64,000 nt of DNA, taken from CAYPZL01 sp964415045. Its GTDB lineage: Bacteria; Planctomycetota; Phycisphaerae; Sedimentisphaerales; Anaerobacaceae. The stretch covers positions 1 through 64,000 of the forward strand of contig CAYPZL010000004.1 in assembly GCA_964415045.1 (NCBI GenBank), given 5' to 3'. Of the stretch, positions 63,100 through 64,000 are shown in pieces; the stretch's first letter is position 1; the number at the start of each line of letters is the position of its first letter. Under the pieces are notes generated by a model. That model had not been told where the DNA came from and did no database searches. It saw only the letters and a program-made list of their open reading frames with translations. The position numbers and the translations under genes are program-made.

Positions 63100-63586
63100 C
63101 CTCTGCGTCCCTCCGCGTTCTCTGCGGTTAGAGATTCATAACCGCGGAGGACGCAGAGGACCGCAGAGATTCACAAGTCGTTTACCATCCTCTTGAGACC
63201 ATTCTTGAGTCGAAGGACGTTGAAATTGATAAGCAACCCGACCTTCTTCCCACTGAGTTTCAGGTAGGATAAGAGTTGAGCTTGGTGAAGGTGGGTTAAT
63301 GTGTCAACTGCTTTCAGTTCAACGATAACTCGTTGCTCGACCAGCAGATCCAGCCGATAGCCCAGATCGATTTTTACTCCTTCATACACAACAGGCAGGC
63401 CAAGTTGTCGTTCGACTCTCAAACCTCGCTTTTGGAGTTCATGCATCAAGCACACCTCATACGCATTCTCCAGCAATCCGGGTCCGAGCACCGAATGCAC
63501 TCGTATAGCGGCGTCAACAACTTGCGCGCTAATTTCATTCAATTCCATCCTCTGCGCTCTCCGCGTTCTCTGCGGTTAGAGATTCT
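63100..63586. mobile_element. GxxExxY cassette 2 with direct and inverted repeat ends
   Basis: The gene is bounded by near-identical direct repeats: 63100-63137 and 63550-63586 (CCTCTGCG, a short variable part, then TCCGCGTTCTCTGCGG and TTAGAGATTC). An inverted form of the unit lies at about 63140-63170, so the right copy also acts as its inverted partner. The inverted unit is clearly related to the ends of cassette 1 (ACCACAGAGACAC against ACCGCGGAGGACGC). The right repeat touches the stop of the truncated sulfatase. Confidence 0.6.
63171..63548 (-). CDS. GxxExxY protein (PD-(D/E)XK nuclease-like, copy 2)
   Basis: A 125-residue paralog of the protein at 57712. GPGLLENAY gives the GxxExxY signature at the same positions (Gly24, Glu27, Tyr30). 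YRLDLLV holds Asp67, VIVELKA holds Glu77 and Lys79, and HQAQLLSYLKL matches the later motif. The two copies share about half their residues, so they are not a recent duplication. The function of the family is unknown; the motif layout suggests a metal-dependent nuclease fold. It lies between two sulfatase genes on the same strand and is bounded by repeats (see the element). Confidence 0.9.
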   Translation of the reverse strand: MELNEISAQVVDAAIRVHSVLGPGLLENAYEVCLMHELQKRGLRVERQLGLPVVYEGVKIDLGYRLDLLVEQRVIVELKAVDTLTHLHQAQLLSYLKLSGKKVGLLINFNVLRLKNGLKRMVNDL

Positions 63587-64000
63587 CTACAGCGAGTCGA
63601 GCTGCAGCTTGTCGCCGGTTTTTTCCATCCAGCGGTGCAGCTCGGCGTCGAGGTCCTTGACCCGCTTTGCGTAGCGCGGATTCTCGGCGAGGTCCTTCGT
63701 CTCCCAGGGGTCTCTCTTGAGGTCGAACAACTGCACCTCGTTGACGTGCGGGTAGCGAATCAGCTTGTACCGCTCGGTGCGAACCATGCGTTGGAAGTTG
63801 CGATACGCTCCGTAGACCGAATCGTAGAGTTTCTGTTTCCGGCCCGCCAGAAGAGGGACCAGGCTGGGGAACTGCACCGTTTCGGGCGTTTCAATGCCGG
63901 CCATCTCGCAGGTGGTGGCGAAGGCGCTTTGCAGGTAGACCATCGCGTCGATCTTTCGGCCCGCCTCAATGCCCGGGCCGCAGAAGACATACGGCATGCG
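63587..64000 (-). CDS. Sulfatase, C-terminal part (truncated by the window end)
   Basis: Only the last 137 residues are in the window; the frame is open to the edge and the start lies beyond 64000. Visible parts match sulfatase C-termini: PYVFCGPGIEAG (the VPLIIxGPG-type strand), an LQSAFATTCEMAGIE helix in the position of the family D-x-x-P-T-x-x-x-x-AG segment, RYKLIRYP, and QLFDLKRDPWETKDLA, the typical closing D-L-x-x-D-P-x-E-x-x-N-L type signature. The catalytic Cys region is not visible. It is the upstream neighbour of the complete sulfatase and is separated from it by GxxExxY cassette 2. Confidence 0.9.
   Translation of the reverse strand, partial: RMPYVFCGPGIEAGRKIDAMVYLQSAFATTCEMAGIETPETVQFPSLVPLLAGRKQKLYDSVYGAYRNFQRMVRTERYKLIRYPHVNEVQLFDLKRDPWETKDLAENPRYAKRVKDLDAELHRWMEKTGDKLQLDSL

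Overview
The window reads as a GC-rich Gram-negative chromosome from the Planctomycetota, most likely a Phycisphaerae/Sedimentisphaerales-type lineage (inference). The evidence is a PAPGA-type PEP-CTERM sorting tail, an LpxC-FabZ fusion within a lipid A/BAM operon, very large secreted CotH/lamin-tail proteins, secreted sulfatases and glycosidases, BlaI/M56 regulators and GxxExxY genes. A run of ten Ns at 46194-46203 shows this is a scaffold with one join.

Layout. 1-9.4 kb: the 3' part of a PEP-CTERM gene, then a minus-strand outer-membrane operon read dnaB - bamA - ompH - lpxD - lpxC/fabZ - lpxA - Gfo/Idh/MocA oxidoreductase (possibly GnnA). 9.5-21.3 kb: three tandem giant secreted CotH-kinase/lamin-tail proteins in one operon. 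21.4-26.4 kb: divergent blaI and a giant M56 (BlaR1-like) receptor with a YD-like and seven-repeat FG-GAP ectodomain. Three copies of one 16-bp palindrome cover both divergent promoters. 26.4-36 kb (minus): flavodoxin-fold protein, S9 peptidase, a histidine kinase with a c-type heme motif, aspS, and a secreted PEP-synthase-like protein with reversed domain order. 36.3-41.2 kb (plus): dxs, nadK and a low-complexity TPR protein carrying in-frame palindromic repeats. 41.2-48.6 kb (minus): beta-propeller lipoprotein, groES-like gene, topA, cysK and an unrecognised gene, with orphan plus-strand terminators and a possible small RNA around cysK. 48.7-52 kb: accessory island with a PIN-like gene, an XRE-ImmA/IrrE gene and a lone terminase-like ATPase. 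52.2-64 kb (minus): polysaccharide degradation genes (GH51 arabinofuranosidase, FAD oxidoreductase/alpha-barrel fusion, two sulfatases) with rpiB, a large carboxypeptidase-regulatory-like protein and two GxxExxY cassettes bounded by related repeats.

How the parts work together. The first block builds lipid A and inserts outer membrane proteins. The M56/BlaI pair probably senses an extracellular ligand and relieves repression of its own operon and, from the shared operators, of the CotH operon. The last block looks like a sulfated, arabinose-containing glycan utilisation region that small repeat-bounded GxxExxY cassettes have invaded; one cassette appears to supply the start codon and ribosome-binding site of the gene after it. 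No rRNA, tRNA or CRISPR array was seen. Start sites, promoters and repeat boundaries were read by eye; domain limits are approximate.
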